64,000 nt of DNA, from NCBI GenBank assembly GCA_028023455.1, contig JAQFVV010006342.1:765001-829000 (forward strand), read 5' to 3'. The translations under genes were made by a program, and so were the position numbers. Shown here one piece after another: positions 12,104 to 24,382 of this stretch (position 1 is its first letter; each line of letters starts with the position of its first letter). Origin of the DNA: Epiperipatus broadwayi. Taxonomy: Eukaryota > Onychophora > Udeonychophora > Euonychophora > Peripatidae. Below the pieces are notes generated by a model. It was not told where the DNA came from and made no database searches. It saw only the letters and a program-made list of their open reading frames with translations.

Positions 12104-12154
12104 AAAATATTCTTATATATTGGTAAAAATAGCTAAATTTTATTTAAGTTCTAG

Positions 12155-12320
12155 GAGAAGTCTCTCCAGATAACTCTCATAGAGTTAGTAGTTCAAATAA
12201 TAGAGCTTCAAAAATCATGCATTTATAGGAAAGTTAGGCTAAAATTTAGATTGCCACTTATGATTTTTGTAATCTTGGTCAGATTTGAACTGTTCATTAT
12301 ATGGGAGTTATCTGGAGAGA
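12155..12320. repeat. Small foldback repeat
   Basis: CTCTCCAGATAACTCTCAT near 12166-12185 is the inverted complement, with one mismatch, of ATGGGAGTTATCTGGAGAG near 12299-12318. Pairing continues inward more loosely (AAAAATCATG near 12212 against CATGATTTTTG-like sequence near 12260). It may be an old MITE. Its right edge abuts the RTE stub. Confidence 0.5.
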
Positions 12321-12324
12321 AGGA

Positions 12325-12437
12325 AGTATGGAAGGTTGATGTGGAGAAAAGGGCTAGAGATCGGAGACGATGGATTGAACTTGGAAAGACCTTCATCCTG
12401 CCGTGGATTGATAATAGTTAAAAATGATGATGATGAT
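12325..12437 (+). mobile_element. 5'-truncated RTE LINE 3' stub
   Basis: GATGTGGAGAAAAGGGCTAG and ACTTGGAAAGACCTTCATCC followed by GTGGATTGATAATAG match the last ~110 bp of RTE copies A and B. The stub ends in ATGATGATGATG like them. Severe 5' truncation is normal for LINE insertion. The 86-codon ORF at 12285-12545 runs through this stub and is not a gene. Confidence 0.85.
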
Positions 12438-12439
12438 CT

Positions 12440-13960
12440 ACATATTAATTATTTTTTGTATATTTCTTATCTGACCAAAAACAATTTAATTTGCTCCTAT
12501 ATATTTATGAATTATCTGATCTCTAATTACATTTTATTTTGTTAAAATTTATTTCCAAGTTTACACATTCCATTTTCTTAAATAAAATAACGCACTCACT
12601 TTTTTATAACTTTTTCAAACAATATTGATTTTTAATCAAATAGTGATTTTTTAAATAATATTTATTATTATTTTATCACATACTGTATTGTTTTTTGTTT
12701 TTTTTTATATTTCGTGACATGCAGTAGTCCTTTAAACAATCTATCATAAATTACATTGAGAAATACTTTTTGGATACTTTCACTAAGAAACTATCATTTA
12801 TAAAATTGGTTTAAATCCCTATTGATTTGTTGGATAAACTAAATGTTTATTTAAAAAAAAAAACTATAATTTTTAGAATTCCTCTCAGAATCATTATTAG
12901 CAAAATTAACTCCCACCCCCCACCCCCCAAAAAAACAAAAACAATTCAAAGATATCATTTTGGAACTCGGAATGTTTCTCTTAAATTGTAATTCTAGCAA
13001 AAGTCAGGTTTTTCATATCTACAAAATCTAGTTACTCTTAATACATTCACAATTACAAAGATATCAAAAATATATCTTTTGTTGAAAATATTTTTCATTT
13101 ATCCTTAAAAATATTAATTGTAAAATATTGTACATAAGCAATCATTAACATTTTACAGTTTATTTCCTGTGTCATTTTATTTCAGCTTTGTCCATTAGTC
13201 AGTTATCTTACTTAACTTAATGCTATTATTGCTATTCAAATGGAAAATAGTTGAAGTATATGCTAGAAGGGGGGAGGCAGCTACTAGTGCCATATCTGGA
13301 AACTATTGTGAAAAATATAAGCCATTAATATAGACAAAGTGTATTTTTGTTTGTCAATATAGTGGATTTGCTAGATATTTATACCAATTTCATATATATT
13401 TTAGAGGAATTATTCTATTAAAAATATGATCCGACTCAAAATTATTATCATTATTAATATTTTTTGTCTGTCTTTTTATTTTTCCCTTTCTGATTTCTCC
13501 CTGGCTGCTAATAAACAATTTTAAATCTGTGATGGTTGATTTAACTATCTGTCTTTATTAGCATCGAGAGACAGGAATTATTAAAAAAAGAAAAAATACG
13601 TCAAAGAAGATTTATGTATTGATTTATATATATGGTTTTTAGTCATTATTTAATATATTAAGATGATAAAATATAATTATAATTATGTGGACTACTAATA
13701 TTATTTACAGTTTTATAAATGTTATTTAGATTAGAAAAAAATAAACAACTAAAATTCATATAAAATTTTGCTTTATAAAGCAGGACTAATTACCAATCAA
13801 ATTGCTTAATAGTACTATTTTATTGCATAAAACCAATAAGACATCGCATGACTCAGCTTATTTACATAATGCTGTTCATTAACTTTTTTTTCTCTCACCA
13901 TAGTTATGCCTTCTAATATAAACTTTAGAAATCAATAGCTGACAAATGATACAGGGATTT
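12440..13960. other. AT-rich intergenic sequence, no gene seen
   Basis: Nothing recognisable apart from homopolymer tracts, including a C-rich run at about 12914-12928. Confidence 0.4.
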
Positions 13961-13975
13961 ATTAAGTACTACCAT

Positions 13976-14025
13976 TACTCTGGCTTGCACTAATTGGCAC
14001 TACTGTATGGAGAGTTTTGCCTGTT
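13976..14025 (+). mobile_element. 5'-truncated stub of hairpin family A, with its own TSD
   Basis: The 50-bp insert carries only the 3' arm of family A (GGCTTGCACTAATTGGCAC, then CTGTATGGAGAGTTTTGCC). TTAAGTACTACCAT (13962-13975) and TTAAGTGCTACCAT (14026-14039) flank it, matching at 13 of 14 bases. A truncated copy with a 14-bp flanking duplication is what target-primed reverse transcription produces. Confidence 0.75.
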
Positions 14026-14374
14026 TTAAGTGCTACCATATGGAATATATTAATTACTAAAGTTTACACTTGGAAATCAGAAACATTGATGAGAGGGGAG
14101 GTATTATTTTATTGTCTTGATTCTATTGTGCTAAAATGCCTTGGGACAGCAGAATACATATCTTATGAGTTCAGTTCTCATGATGAAATAAAATGTATTT
14201 AATTAGAAGTGTGTAGTAGCAAACTGTCATTAATGATTAATCAAATGGACAAAATCATAGCATACTTTCCTTATGATAGCAATGTAACATATATTGTCAA
14301 TCTTGTGCACTTTATTTTACATTGTGGTTGATCATAGTTGATTATTAATTGAACCTAAGTAAATGAAGTTGTCA

Positions 14375-14485
14375 TGCATATAGTGCAGAGGTAGTCAAAA
14401 TCTGGAATGTAAAGTCCTCGAATTGTTTTCAATTCTAGTACTTCTGAAACTTAAACTTTTGATGAATTCCCAAGCAATAAAACTA
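14375..14485 (+). mobile_element. SINE-like repeat, family with CTTTTGATGAA...AGCAATAAA 3' end
   Basis: GTACTTCTGAAACTTAAACTTTTGATGAATTCCCAAGCAATAAAAC (about 14440-14483) matches the 3' part of similar repeats near 25795-25860, 37120-37185 and, on the other strand, near 22190-22235. All end in GAGCAATAAA-like sequence. The upstream part is more degraded here. Confidence 0.55.
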
Positions 14486-14489
14486 TTCA

Positions 14490-16060
14490 ATTATTTATTT
14501 GATGGAATTGAAATTATATCCACTTTGTTACAATTTATTAAAAAAAAAAAAAACATTGAAATAATTCTATGCCTTACTATTGTTTTAAATATAGTCTTTA
14601 AAATGTTTTAAAATGTATGATGCAAAGAAGGTAAAAATAACACTTTCTTTAGTAAAAAATTTAAATGAAAGATTTCTAAAAAGATCCACTAAAAATAAAT
14701 AATGACAAGATTAGTCATAAATAGATGAAATTGAAGATTATGATGAAATAAAATGATTGGTGAAATTATAGTTGGAAATAAATTTTAAAAAGACAAACAA
14801 CAAACAAAACATTATAAATATTTGTTAAATTTCATATTACATCTATTGAAAAGAGGCCAGATTCAAAACCATATAAATTAAAAACAATTAAAAAACACAC
14901 CAAATACAGATCACCCTGTGTGGTTTAATACAATTGTGGGACAACAAATTCAAATCCTAAAGATTTCTGAAGTTCAATTTGTTACTTCTATTATTCAAAT
15001 GTCACAGTATCTTCTGTTCACATGATTGTTATAATTGGCAGCACTTAAATTCAATAATTTATTTAAATACTAATAATAGCACATCACACTCAACACTAGA
15101 ATATGTTTGTCACTAACAATTAAATTTATTTCAAATTAAATGCATAAACTAATAAAAAGATAAAGTCAGACCTAAATAAATAAAGATCATCAATGAAGAT
15201 TCATTCTTTTTCCATTTAATATATATATATATTATTGCAATGCATTATCAAGTGATGGTGCAATTGGGCCTAAGGTGTCTCACTTGCAGTTATTTCATAG
15301 CATTCAGTTTTGGTTTTGGATTCATTTAGCAATAAACACTAGAAATAAAATCTACATTGATTTATTTTTTTAAAAAATTTCTAGATATCAGTATTGTATA
15401 GAAAATCTGATACAAAAGGCTAAGAATTCAAAGTAGTCACTGCACTTGTGTGAGTTCATTTTTATTAAAATCTTGGAAATGAACATTGTATATTTTTGTA
15501 GTTTCTTTATATATTTATGATTATTTTTGCAAAATATTTGTGAAATATTTATTTTTTTAAAAGAATATAATGTTTAAATTTTTTTAGGAATATGAATCGA
15601 GAGAAATATAATAACATATTGATTGGCTGAAAAGGAAATACCTCATAGCTTTATATTTCACTATTTTTTAAAAAAATTATAAATGCAGTTTCAAATTTTA
15701 GAATATAATTTCATTGTTCTATACATTCTTTACAAAAAATTTATTTTAGTATTGTAATGGGCACATATGCCATTACATTATTTTTTTTTTATTAAACATG
15801 AAATTAAAATAAAAAGTTCGCATTTAAAAACTTTTTTTTTTTAAGACATAAAAATTGAAAATTAATTCTATCTTAAACTCATATATATATATATAAAATC
15901 ACACAGATGAGAAATTAAAAAAAGAAACTTTATTAAAAAAAAAAAGAAAAAATATTTTAAAACTAAATTGTCAGCAAAGATTTAAAGATAAAAATATATC
16001 TAAGTTTGTACAAAACAAATTAATTAATGTTATTGAAAAAATGGAAATGATTATTTTAAT
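14490..16060. other. AT-rich intergenic sequence
   Basis: Mostly A/T homopolymers and (TA)n runs. A weak partial match to the 14375 SINE-like family occurs near 14920-14990 (TGTGTGGTTTAATACAATTG). No gene. Confidence 0.4.
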
Positions 16061-16510
16061 TAGTCCAAGTGAACTAGCCCTTGGGCATTTAAATGTATAA
16101 GCAACGGTCAGATATGAAAACAATAGAAACTAATGGCCAATGAAAGAAATCCATTGGGAAATCGGACCTCAATGGAAGGATCATCATCATCGATGATGTA
16201 ATGTCCATTGGATCTGAAAGTTACATATAAAAGAAAAAGTTTGGAAATAAATTTTTAGTGAGTGAAGAAAATTTAAGAGAAGACTGAGATGTGTTAAGTC
16301 GGAGAGTTGGAGATGAAGGGATTGAAAGACACACTTTCAATTCCTTCAGTGGTTATAAAAAAAGGGAAAAGAAATAAACTATCATTTTTTTCTATATTGA
16401 GGACCACAGGATCATCGGGGAATTTAACGCTGGATTCCAAACGGCAAGCAACGGATAAAGAGGAATGTTTTAAAAATCATAAGAACTTTATGAACTCTAA
16501 GCTTTAAATC
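16060..16510 (+). promoter_or_regulatory. Island of atypical base composition with CCATTGG and TATAAAAG
   Basis: This block is less AT-rich than its surroundings. It holds several CCATTGG motifs (inverted CCAAT; about 16151 and 16203) followed by ACATATAAAAGAAAAAG at about 16223, a TATA-like box. An open stretch of 66 codons, 16307-16507, follows and has no recognisable domain. A solo LTR or the promoter end of an unrecognised element would explain this, but I see no second copy or clear LTR ends. Low certainty. Confidence 0.25.
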
Positions 16511-18110
16511 TATTTCTAAAACTTCAGTATACCAAACAATAAGAACTTTAATTTAAAACTTGTTCCATGTTTAAAATAATTGAAATAGAATCCTATCTGA
16601 CCAACTTAATTTATTAATAAGTAATTTTATTTGGTGTATTTCTTTTGTAAAATCATTTCCATTTATTTATTTTTTTTGTTCTTTTAAGTTTTTATTATGA
16701 TTTTTGTTTTTCGTTAAATTAAAATTATATAAATGTTAAACTTAAGTCGGGCGTGAATGGCTATATAGATTTGTAAAGTTTCATTAGGGGAGGGTAATCT
16801 TAGGTTATTCATTTCATAGTTGAATTGGGTCAATGGATTGGATATATTGGTGTAATTAGTAGATGTAGTATGAGGTTCGCTACGTGCAGAATAAATTATA
16901 CACCACACAACCCCTTTTGCCTATGGAATGTGATCGTAAGTCGGCAAAAATGACCGCAGTCCTTTCCTATGGAGTTTTTTTTTATTGCTCTTCTCATCAG
17001 ATAGATGTAGTATTCCTATCTGGATGAGAGTCAATTTCTTCTCTTAACCCTGCTGCTCAGATGTACATTCCTGACAGTATGGTATTTCGTGTTGTCGTAT
17101 TCATATTACATTGAATACATCAATATATCAGATGGATTGATGTTGGTTTAACTATGAGCTTTTGGCCTAGGGTTGAATAAGGGATAGAATATTTTCTTTT
17201 CAAATGCAAATCTATGTAGTCTATTTCATACTCGACACTCTAAATAAAAATGCATTAAATTTAAGTTGGGTATAGATGCTTGCATGGATTCGTTATCAGT
17301 TAATTATATTTTGGTTTTCATATTTGATCAAAATATATAGACATTCGGTAAATAATGATACCTTACAGTGAGTATCTAAAATGTATTTATTCGGATGTCT
17401 TTTAAGTTATTGATGTCAATTCGGCATCTTATGATGAATGCCATTGGGTTTCTTATATATTTTCCTCTGAAATTCCATCAATGACTTTATATTTTGATCG
17501 TTTATGTTTATTTTGAAATGTTTTTAACCATGTAATCTATGTAACCGATCTATACTCAACATTATAAAACAAACTTTTATAAATTCATCTGTGCAAACTT
17601 ATAAAAATTAAAATGTAAATTAAAAGCTAAAATAAAAGTTAAAAATGTAGTTAAATGCTAAAGTAAACATACTAAAATGATAATGCTAAATTTTATATAT
17701 ATATATGTGCGTAAATAAATGTGTGTGTGTTAATTACTGGCAGTGGCTTATTTTATTCTCTTTTAAAAAATATTCTTAGATAAGAATTTATAAAATATAA
17801 ATCTCTACTTTGCTGAGCTAGTGACAATGGGCTAATGGTCAAATTCAAAATATATAAAATATTTTTTTTAACTTACGTACCTGCCTACTATATAAAATTT
17901 CTAGGTTCTAAGTATTCTAGTAATGCCCTCATAGTGCAGATATGTTAAGACCCTAAATCCGGACCATTATAGTATTAAAAATGGAATTCAAATAAATTTT
18001 ACTTCATTCTAAATACACTTTTATCACCAAGATCTAAATAACAAAAGCCATTACTCCGATTACTTATTTTAGTTTATTACTTTCTTTCTATATTTACAAA
18101 GTTGAAATAT
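16510..18110. other. Intergenic, diverged internal duplication
   Basis: AACTTAAGTCGGGCGTGAAT...TATAGATTTG (near 16739) and AATTTAAGTTGGGTATAGATG...ATGGATTCG (near 17257) look like diverged copies about 520 bp apart. No coding features recognised. Confidence 0.3.
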
Positions 18111-18127
18111 TATTATTATTATTATTT

Positions 18128-18228
18128 TAAGTGTCATAGCATCGGCCGGGATGCGAACCCACAACTCGGGCAACTGGCTGCAAGTGCAAGGCAGTCGCGC
18201 TGACCTCTCGACCACCATTGATTTTTAT
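18128..18228 (-). mobile_element. tRNA-derived SINE (family S1)
   Basis: On the minus strand it has an A-box-like GGTCGAGAGGTCAGCG and a B-box-like GTGGGTTCGCATCCCG, spaced as in a tRNA with a long variable region. An (AAT)n tail lies on its 3' side (plus-strand (ATT)n at about 18109-18127). It matches the copy at 35866-35981. Confidence 0.75.
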
Positions 18229-18619
18229 TTTAAAACTTATATTTCTAAAAAACAGTTTTAAAATTGAAAAAATATAATGAAGAATAAAAGTTTATTATAA
18301 TAAAAATGGAGAAGTTTAACTCTAAGGGCTTCCAAAAAAGAGTATGATGCAAAGAATAAATTAGAATTTTTTTCTAAAAAAAATGAAAATTAAAAAAAGA
18401 AAGTTGCTTAAATTATAAAATGTTCAATACTCTATTCATTCTTTTTTCGATTATGACTTTCTTGTACACCTCTTAACAATGGTTTTCATTAAAAACCCTA
18501 ATAAAAAGTGTAAGAAGAAATGATGAAATTGTCTTATTTTAGATTCAATCAATAACAAATGTTTAAAAGGCAATAATGAAAATTTTGACATGAAAATAGA
18601 ACAAACTCAATTCACTAGA

Positions 18620-20230
18620 AAGAAATAATCTTTTACACTGAAAGTGCCAACTAATGTTAAAAAATTTAAAAAAAATTCAATTGATAAAATCAAGAAAACA
18701 GCAAAATATCTAAAGAATGCATCCAATGAATTTATATTACAATTTCAAATGCTTTTTAAAATATTAACAGACTTTGAAGATTGTTCATACTTGTCTGAAA
18801 TCAATAAAATGATAATTGATATTTTATTAAGAACTCCAAGAAAAATATATGGTATCAAAAAGCAACAAATTACTAGTTAAGAAAAGAGGGGTTATGAATT
18901 TTTTTAAAACAATCTGTTAAAAGGAATTGATTAGCTAAAGTTTTGTAAAATCATACAAAAAAAAATTTAATAATTATATCAGAAAATGTGATTGTGAATT
19001 GGAAAGGAAAGTTACAGAAGAGAATAAACATGACAAATGTGTAAAACAATTATCTTGGTATTGGGGAAAAAACTTATTTTTGCAATAAGAAGAAAAAATG
19101 AAATTATTGCTAAAAAAAGAGACAGTGTCATGAAATAAATTTCTGTAAAGAAATATATAGAAATAAAGAACAAAAAAAGAAGAAGTATCTTATACAGTTA
19201 TTACATGCTCTGAGTTGCCAAGCATTTTAAATGAAGAGATGAAACATGTAATCAAATATATGAAGAAGGGAAAATCTTCAAGAAATGATGGAATTAGTAT
19301 TGATATTTTAAAAGAAGTAGAAAAATTGTTGATAAAACTATATACAAAATTTCTAAATGATAAAATATTCCAGATAATTAGAAGAATATAGTAGTATTAT
19401 TGATATTTAAGAACGATAATAAGATATTAGAAATTACAGAACCATTAGTCTTTTATATAAAATCTTTAACAAGATAATTACAACAGGCAAAATTCTCTCT
19501 ATATATTTGTCTGTTTTAATAACAGTTATAAGCAAGCATAAGAAATGGTGATCATGTGAAGATAATTATAACTTGCCTTCAGCAATTTTTTGATTCTAAC
19601 CAGTCAAAAAATTTGTATTTCAAAGTGATTTTAGAAAAGTGAGAGAGGTTATAGAAAAAATCAATGAATATGAGTTGCCATTATGCTATGCATTTGTAGA
19701 TTATAAAAATTCTTAAATGTTTTGTATTATTAATATATAGACCAAAGATATTGTCATATTCTGAAGAATATTTATCAAAATATAACAGCAGTGATTAGAT
19801 TTCATGATGAAATTTAAAAAAATAAAATTGAGAAGTATATAATAGGTGATTTTTTACTGTAGTTTTATGAGAGATATTTTATAAATTAAAATAGAAAACT
19901 ACAAGAGTAATGGTAAATGTAGATTATTTATGTCGTATATATATTGAAAATTATGTGGCTGTTTTTGCAAATAATAAAATAGAAAACTAAAGGAGTCAAA
20001 GGTAAATGGAGATTATTTAGTTCATGTATATACTGCAAATTATGTAGTTGTTTTTGAAAATAATACATCAAAAAGTCAGCAAGTGTTGCAAGAGTTATCA
20101 GATGAATATAAAAAAGTAGAACTAAGGGTAAATGCTAAAAAGACTAAAAAAAATGTTCAATGGATTTTCTTAGAAGAGAATAAAGTTTGATAATTATGGA
20201 TTATAAGTAAAAACAATATCAGAAATAATA
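18620..20230 (+). pseudogene. Old RTE LINE relic (copy C)
   Basis: Matches the middle and RT parts of copies A and B with heavy decay. The open piece 18644-18880 aligns with the linker after the endonuclease (ASNEFILQFQMLFKILTDFE...EINKMIIDILL...KKQQIT). Further on, phrases for MKKGK-S--NDGI-IDILKE (near 19260), the FVDY box (near 19690) and LQELSDE/LR-NAKKTK (near 20085-20150) are visible amid stops. A 74-bp family A element is nested at 19485-19558. No 5' or 3' end can be assigned confidently. Confidence 0.8.
19485..19558 (-). mobile_element. Internally deleted hairpin family A element nested in RTE relic
   Basis: AAGATAATTACAAC (19471-19484) and AAGATAATTATAAC (19559-19572) flank the insert, 13 of 14 bases alike. 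On the plus strand the insert begins AGGCAAAATTCTCTC and ends GGTGATCATGTG, so it runs on the minus strand with leader and 3' arm but almost no interior. Outside it, RTE sequence continues from AAGATAATTACAAC into a TTGCCTTCAG counterpart of the young copies. Confidence 0.75.
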
Positions 20231-22185
20231 GAACAAAGGTAAAAATATCCATGGAGAATTTATTAAGTGATTAGATATTCCAGAAAGATAGATAATATTG
20301 GATAAAACATTTTGAAGGGTTTATAGAAGAGGAAAAACAACCAAGAAATTTAAATTAATGGAAATATTGGCAAACCGAAAGTTGTTGGAGAAATCATAGA
20401 AAAAAAATAATGAGATAGAAACATTATAAAAGAATGTAAACCTGATATACATAATGAAGGAAAAGTTTATAAACATTTATCACAAAAGTTCCAAAAAACT
20501 CTAAAAATGATGACTCACAAAACAACACAAACCTGATAGAATTGTTTAAATATATATAAAACTAATGCAGATAGTATACAAGCAAAGAAACTGATAACAG
20601 CATCATAAAGGAGAGTCAAATTGATAGAAATATATATATATATAATGCAATTAATATGAGACATAAAATGTGGAACAGTAATGTCACCAAGATATTCTCT
20701 ATAATATGCATGTTAGAATATAGAGAACTGTTAAATTAAAACAATACCATATTTAACTTTATTTTATACACGAGAAGATTTATTATACACTAAATATAAA
20801 AAGACATAATCCTAAAAGTTATGAAGTTTCAAATGTTAATTATGATGATATAATGAATAAGCTCCATCATTCAATATTTTGCATAGCAAAGCCAGAGTCA
20901 AAGTGAAAAAGACAATCAGAAAAAAAATTCATATCATCATAAAAAAGATCATATTTTTTAAATGAAAGAACAACAGACTTAATTTTAACATGCAATTTAT
21001 AAATAGTTATTCATTGATTTCATGAATGTTAAGACATATTTATTATGAGTACACTTATAAATAATAATAAAAAGTTGTGATGATCGGAATCATTCCAAAT
21101 ATTATGTCCAATAAGTGGAATTTACAAATAAAGTCTTAAATAAATTGCTGGAATTTATTATTGCCAAGGCTATTAATGATATTTGGATTTTGATGATTGT
21201 GGGTTTTTCCCCTGAGAATCCTTGTGAAGTAAATGTATTTATAGGGTGTTTCTGAAGGCATTTGGTCTTTACAATGTTGAAGATTCAAATTAGTTTTTTA
21301 TTTGCACTGCAAAATTCATGAAACACATGACAAGACTAGTCCTACATCCAGTTTTTCTCAAATTCTTTGCAACATATTTATTTCTTCATCTGGTTTAGAT
21401 AATTTTTCAAATATTTATTTATTGGTCTCTCATATATTGATGAACATTTGCATTTTTTTTTGGTGGTTATTTCTTTCTCAATTATTTTATTTTTTTGATT
21501 ATCATTGTTGAATCCAGCTTGTGACTATGATCTGTTTGCTAAATTTCACTGAGAGACATATACCAGCAAACATGGCATTAGAAATTCACAAGTTCTTTTT
21601 AAGAGAATATATTAGTGAGATGTCAACATATTCCTGGATGATCTTGCAAATGGTGAAGTGGGAACAGAAACGTAATATGTATATTACAGTCCAAAATAAT
21701 ATTTTGTTAATCCTAAAAGCTAAGCACATTGTACATATTTTATCTGAACCTCTTAAAGTATTTTTGTTTTCATGACAAAAATAATGATTTACTCTTTTTG
21801 TTTACAGTATTTGAATCCTGATGAATGTGAAAATATGAACTAGTTATATATACAACTATAAACGTTATAAAATTCCTAATTTAATCCTATTGATCTTATT
21901 ATTAAAATAAATACCAGTAATGATAGGAATAAGAAAATACAAAATATGATAAATGTAAATCAAATAACTAGCAGGTATAGGGCAAAAATAGTGTAAGTTC
22001 AAATCATGGCATATCAAGTATAAATAACTACAAGGTAAGAGGTAATTGAATACATGCCAAATATATCTGTTAGCATAAAATCAACACTTAAACAATGCAG
22101 GTCAGGTATATATAATTAGACACGGGTTAAAACATAAATGCAAAACAAGTATATTTGTAAAGTATCATTTTTTTAAAAAAGGTAT
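20231..22185. other. AT-rich intergenic sequence, no supported gene
   Basis: ORFs of 69 and 84 codons (21302-21511, 21521-21775) have no recognisable motifs and overlap homopolymer-rich sequence. Nothing else identified. Confidence 0.35.
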
Positions 22186-22189
22186 ATGG

Positions 22190-22305
22190 CTTTATTGCTC
22201 AGGAGTTCATAAGAAGTTCGAGCGGCAGCGCCAGAATGATCCTGGGATCTCCCGAACCCATGTCGAATGACTGAAATCTTGTCGAGAAAGTAAAAACTCC
22301 TAATA
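22190..22305 (-). mobile_element. SINE-like repeat, AGCAATAAA family, minus strand
   Basis: The minus strand ends CGAACTTCTTATGAACTCCTGAGCAATAAAGCC, matching the 3' end of the repeats at 25735 and 37060. Upstream it contains GGGTTCGGGAGATCC, resembling a polymerase III B box. This copy preserves the 3' end best. Confidence 0.6.
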
Positions 22306-22479
22306 AAAAAAATCTAGAAAAAAAAAAAAATCTTCCAAACAGTAAAACAATTATCAATGAGAGAAATCAATAATTTATATATATTTAAGATTGTTACTAT
22401 TATAACTGGCTGGAAAGAAATTTTCGTTTAATAACGATAACCACTTTACATATTAATTTAATACACTGTACAGGCTTAC

Positions 22480-22680
22480 ACACACCTGCACATATATAAT
22501 GTAATATATAAGGGATTCGAACTCAGATTTTCACACGACCCTCAACTCTCCATGCCATCTCATATTGCTGACCCACCTGATCATACACATGTAGAAAAGA
22601 TAAATAATCACCAATAGTTGCATTTCATGCTAAACCAGTAATCATCAGTTGGTCCAGATTACTATCTCCACACATATATA
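22480..22680. repeat. tRNA-like fragment plus part of the 36-kb tandem-repeat unit
   Basis: AAGGGATTCGAACTCAG (about 22508) looks like an inverted polymerase III B box of a tRNA-derived repeat. AAAAGATAAATAATCACC...GCATTTCATGC...TCAGTTGGTCCAG (about 22596-22660) matches the conserved segment found in each unit of the 35.6-36.7 kb tandem array. A dispersed copy of that sequence therefore exists here. Confidence 0.5.
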
Positions 22681-23202
22681 TAATCAGTGCTCAGCTTTAT
22701 ATTAAAAACACTGTTTATTCTTAGCATTTCTATTTTGAGAAATAAAATTTGTTTCTACAGATAATTTTCACAAAACAGATGCATCTGCAACGTTTTATTT
22801 TAATGAGCTAAAAAAAAAAAGCCGCATAGTTAATTTTCCTAATACCCAGTCTAATTATTGACGTAATAATATTATTTATAGTGAGCATTATATGAATAAT
22901 AAAACAAACAAACAGACTGCATAATTTATCAACACTTTTAATATTAAGATTATTATACCAAGATAATCAAAGATTTAAATCCGATTAAATATTTATTTTA
23001 TAAACTTTTCAATTGATTTTCTCTTCTTTTTTAACAATTTATTTTAATCTCTTTTTTTTTTTAGAATAGTTTTTTAAATTTTAATAAATTGCGATTTCTA
23101 GAGATGACACACATTAGTTTTAGAAGAAACTTTATTTAAGGAAATATATATCTTTATGAAGTATTATAATTTTATCTTTCTTATTGCATTGCCAAATCCA
23201 TA

Positions 23203-23541
23203 TAATATTAATATCATCTATATTCTTTATTACTTTTTACAATACTTTTTACAACTCACTATTGACAGTTTCAATTGTCACAGCAATCTTCTTCAGAACT
23301 ATGACAAACACAATACAAATACATGAATTCAAGTATACATGAACATATAATTTAATGATTATGAGATAGAATATATATATAATGTAAAATTATATGCTCA
23401 TGTATATTTGTATTCATGTATTTGTATTGTGTTTGTTATAGTACTGAAGAAGATTGCTGGGGCAATTGAAACTGTCAATAGTGAGTTGTAAAAAAGCACT
23501 GTAAAAGTAATAAAGAATATAGATGATATTAATATTATATG
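23203..23541. mobile_element. Palindromic element, arms about 150 bp (family C)
   Basis: The left arm (TAATATTAATATCATCTATA...ACTCACTATTGACAGTTTC...GCAATCTTCTTCAG) and right arm (CTGAAGAAGATTGCTG...GAAACTGTCAATAGTGAGT...TATAGATGATATTAATATTA) are close inverted complements. A loop of about 30-40 bp around 23355-23385 separates them. Flanking repeats could not be separated from the arms. No ORF. Confidence 0.7.
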
Positions 23542-23829
23542 ATAATATATATCTACATATATTTCAGTTTAAAAGAAAAAAAATTAATATAAAACTAATC
23601 AAAGAATAACACAAATAAGTATTTTCAATAGCATTCAGTGAATTATACTATTATTAAAACATTTACAATAAAATAGGAAACAGAAAATACATCTCACTAG
23701 AGGTTAGAGCACTGATGGACAAGTGACCAAGTGGCTGAAAAAATGTCTGATGTGGTGATTTTTTTTATCTTTTTGTTTTATTGTCTTTAATTTGTTTTTA
23801 AAAATGTTGAAATTTTTTGCATTACTATT

Positions 23830-24382
23830 TAAATAAGCATTTATTTATATAGCGCAATGTTTATAATTGTAATACATTAAATATCAGCCTTTTACAGCTA
23901 TTGTACATGCGCTTTTACGAGTGTTGAATAATAAATGAATACTTTCACTGCCAATACAAGATATAGCATTTAAGAAAGAATAAAATGAATCCACTTATTC
24001 TTTCAGAACCCAAATGTTTATATATGGGCAAATCTTAAGTACTGGCAAAGAAAGCATGAAGATAGATCATTCACTTTAAATTACAGTTCGCGTTGTCTGA
24101 CTGAATGACAATGACGTTTAGTAAATTCTAAGTAATTTCGTCGACGTCATTCAGTCAGACAACACGAACTGTAATTTAAAGTGAATGATCTATCTTCATG
24201 CTTTCTTTGCCAGTACTTAAGATTTGCCCATATATAAACATTTGGGTTCGGAAAGAATAAGTGGATTCATTTTATTCTTTCTTAAATGCTATATCTTGTA
24301 TTGGCAGTGAAAGTATTCATTTATTATTTAACACTCATAAAAGCGCATTTACAATAGCTGTAAAAGGCTGATATTTAATGTA
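23830..24382 (+). mobile_element. Hairpin retroposon-like element, family B, copy B2
   Basis: An exact 13-bp duplication TTGCATTACTATT flanks it (23817-23829 and 24383-24395). A leader of about 45 bp (TAAATAAGCATTTATTTATA...AGCGCAATG) precedes two nearly perfect inverted arms of about 235 bp (about 23877-24112 and 24140-24380) joined by a loop of about 30 bp. Sequence that is unpaired loop in copy B1 is part of the paired stem here. A transcript would form a very long, nearly perfect double-stranded RNA hairpin. Confidence 0.8.

Noticed and set aside
18128-18228. Possible functional tRNA-Ser/Leu gene
   Set aside because: A- and B-box-like motifs are present, but the length, tail and multiple copies fit a tRNA-derived SINE, and no convincing acceptor stem pairs.
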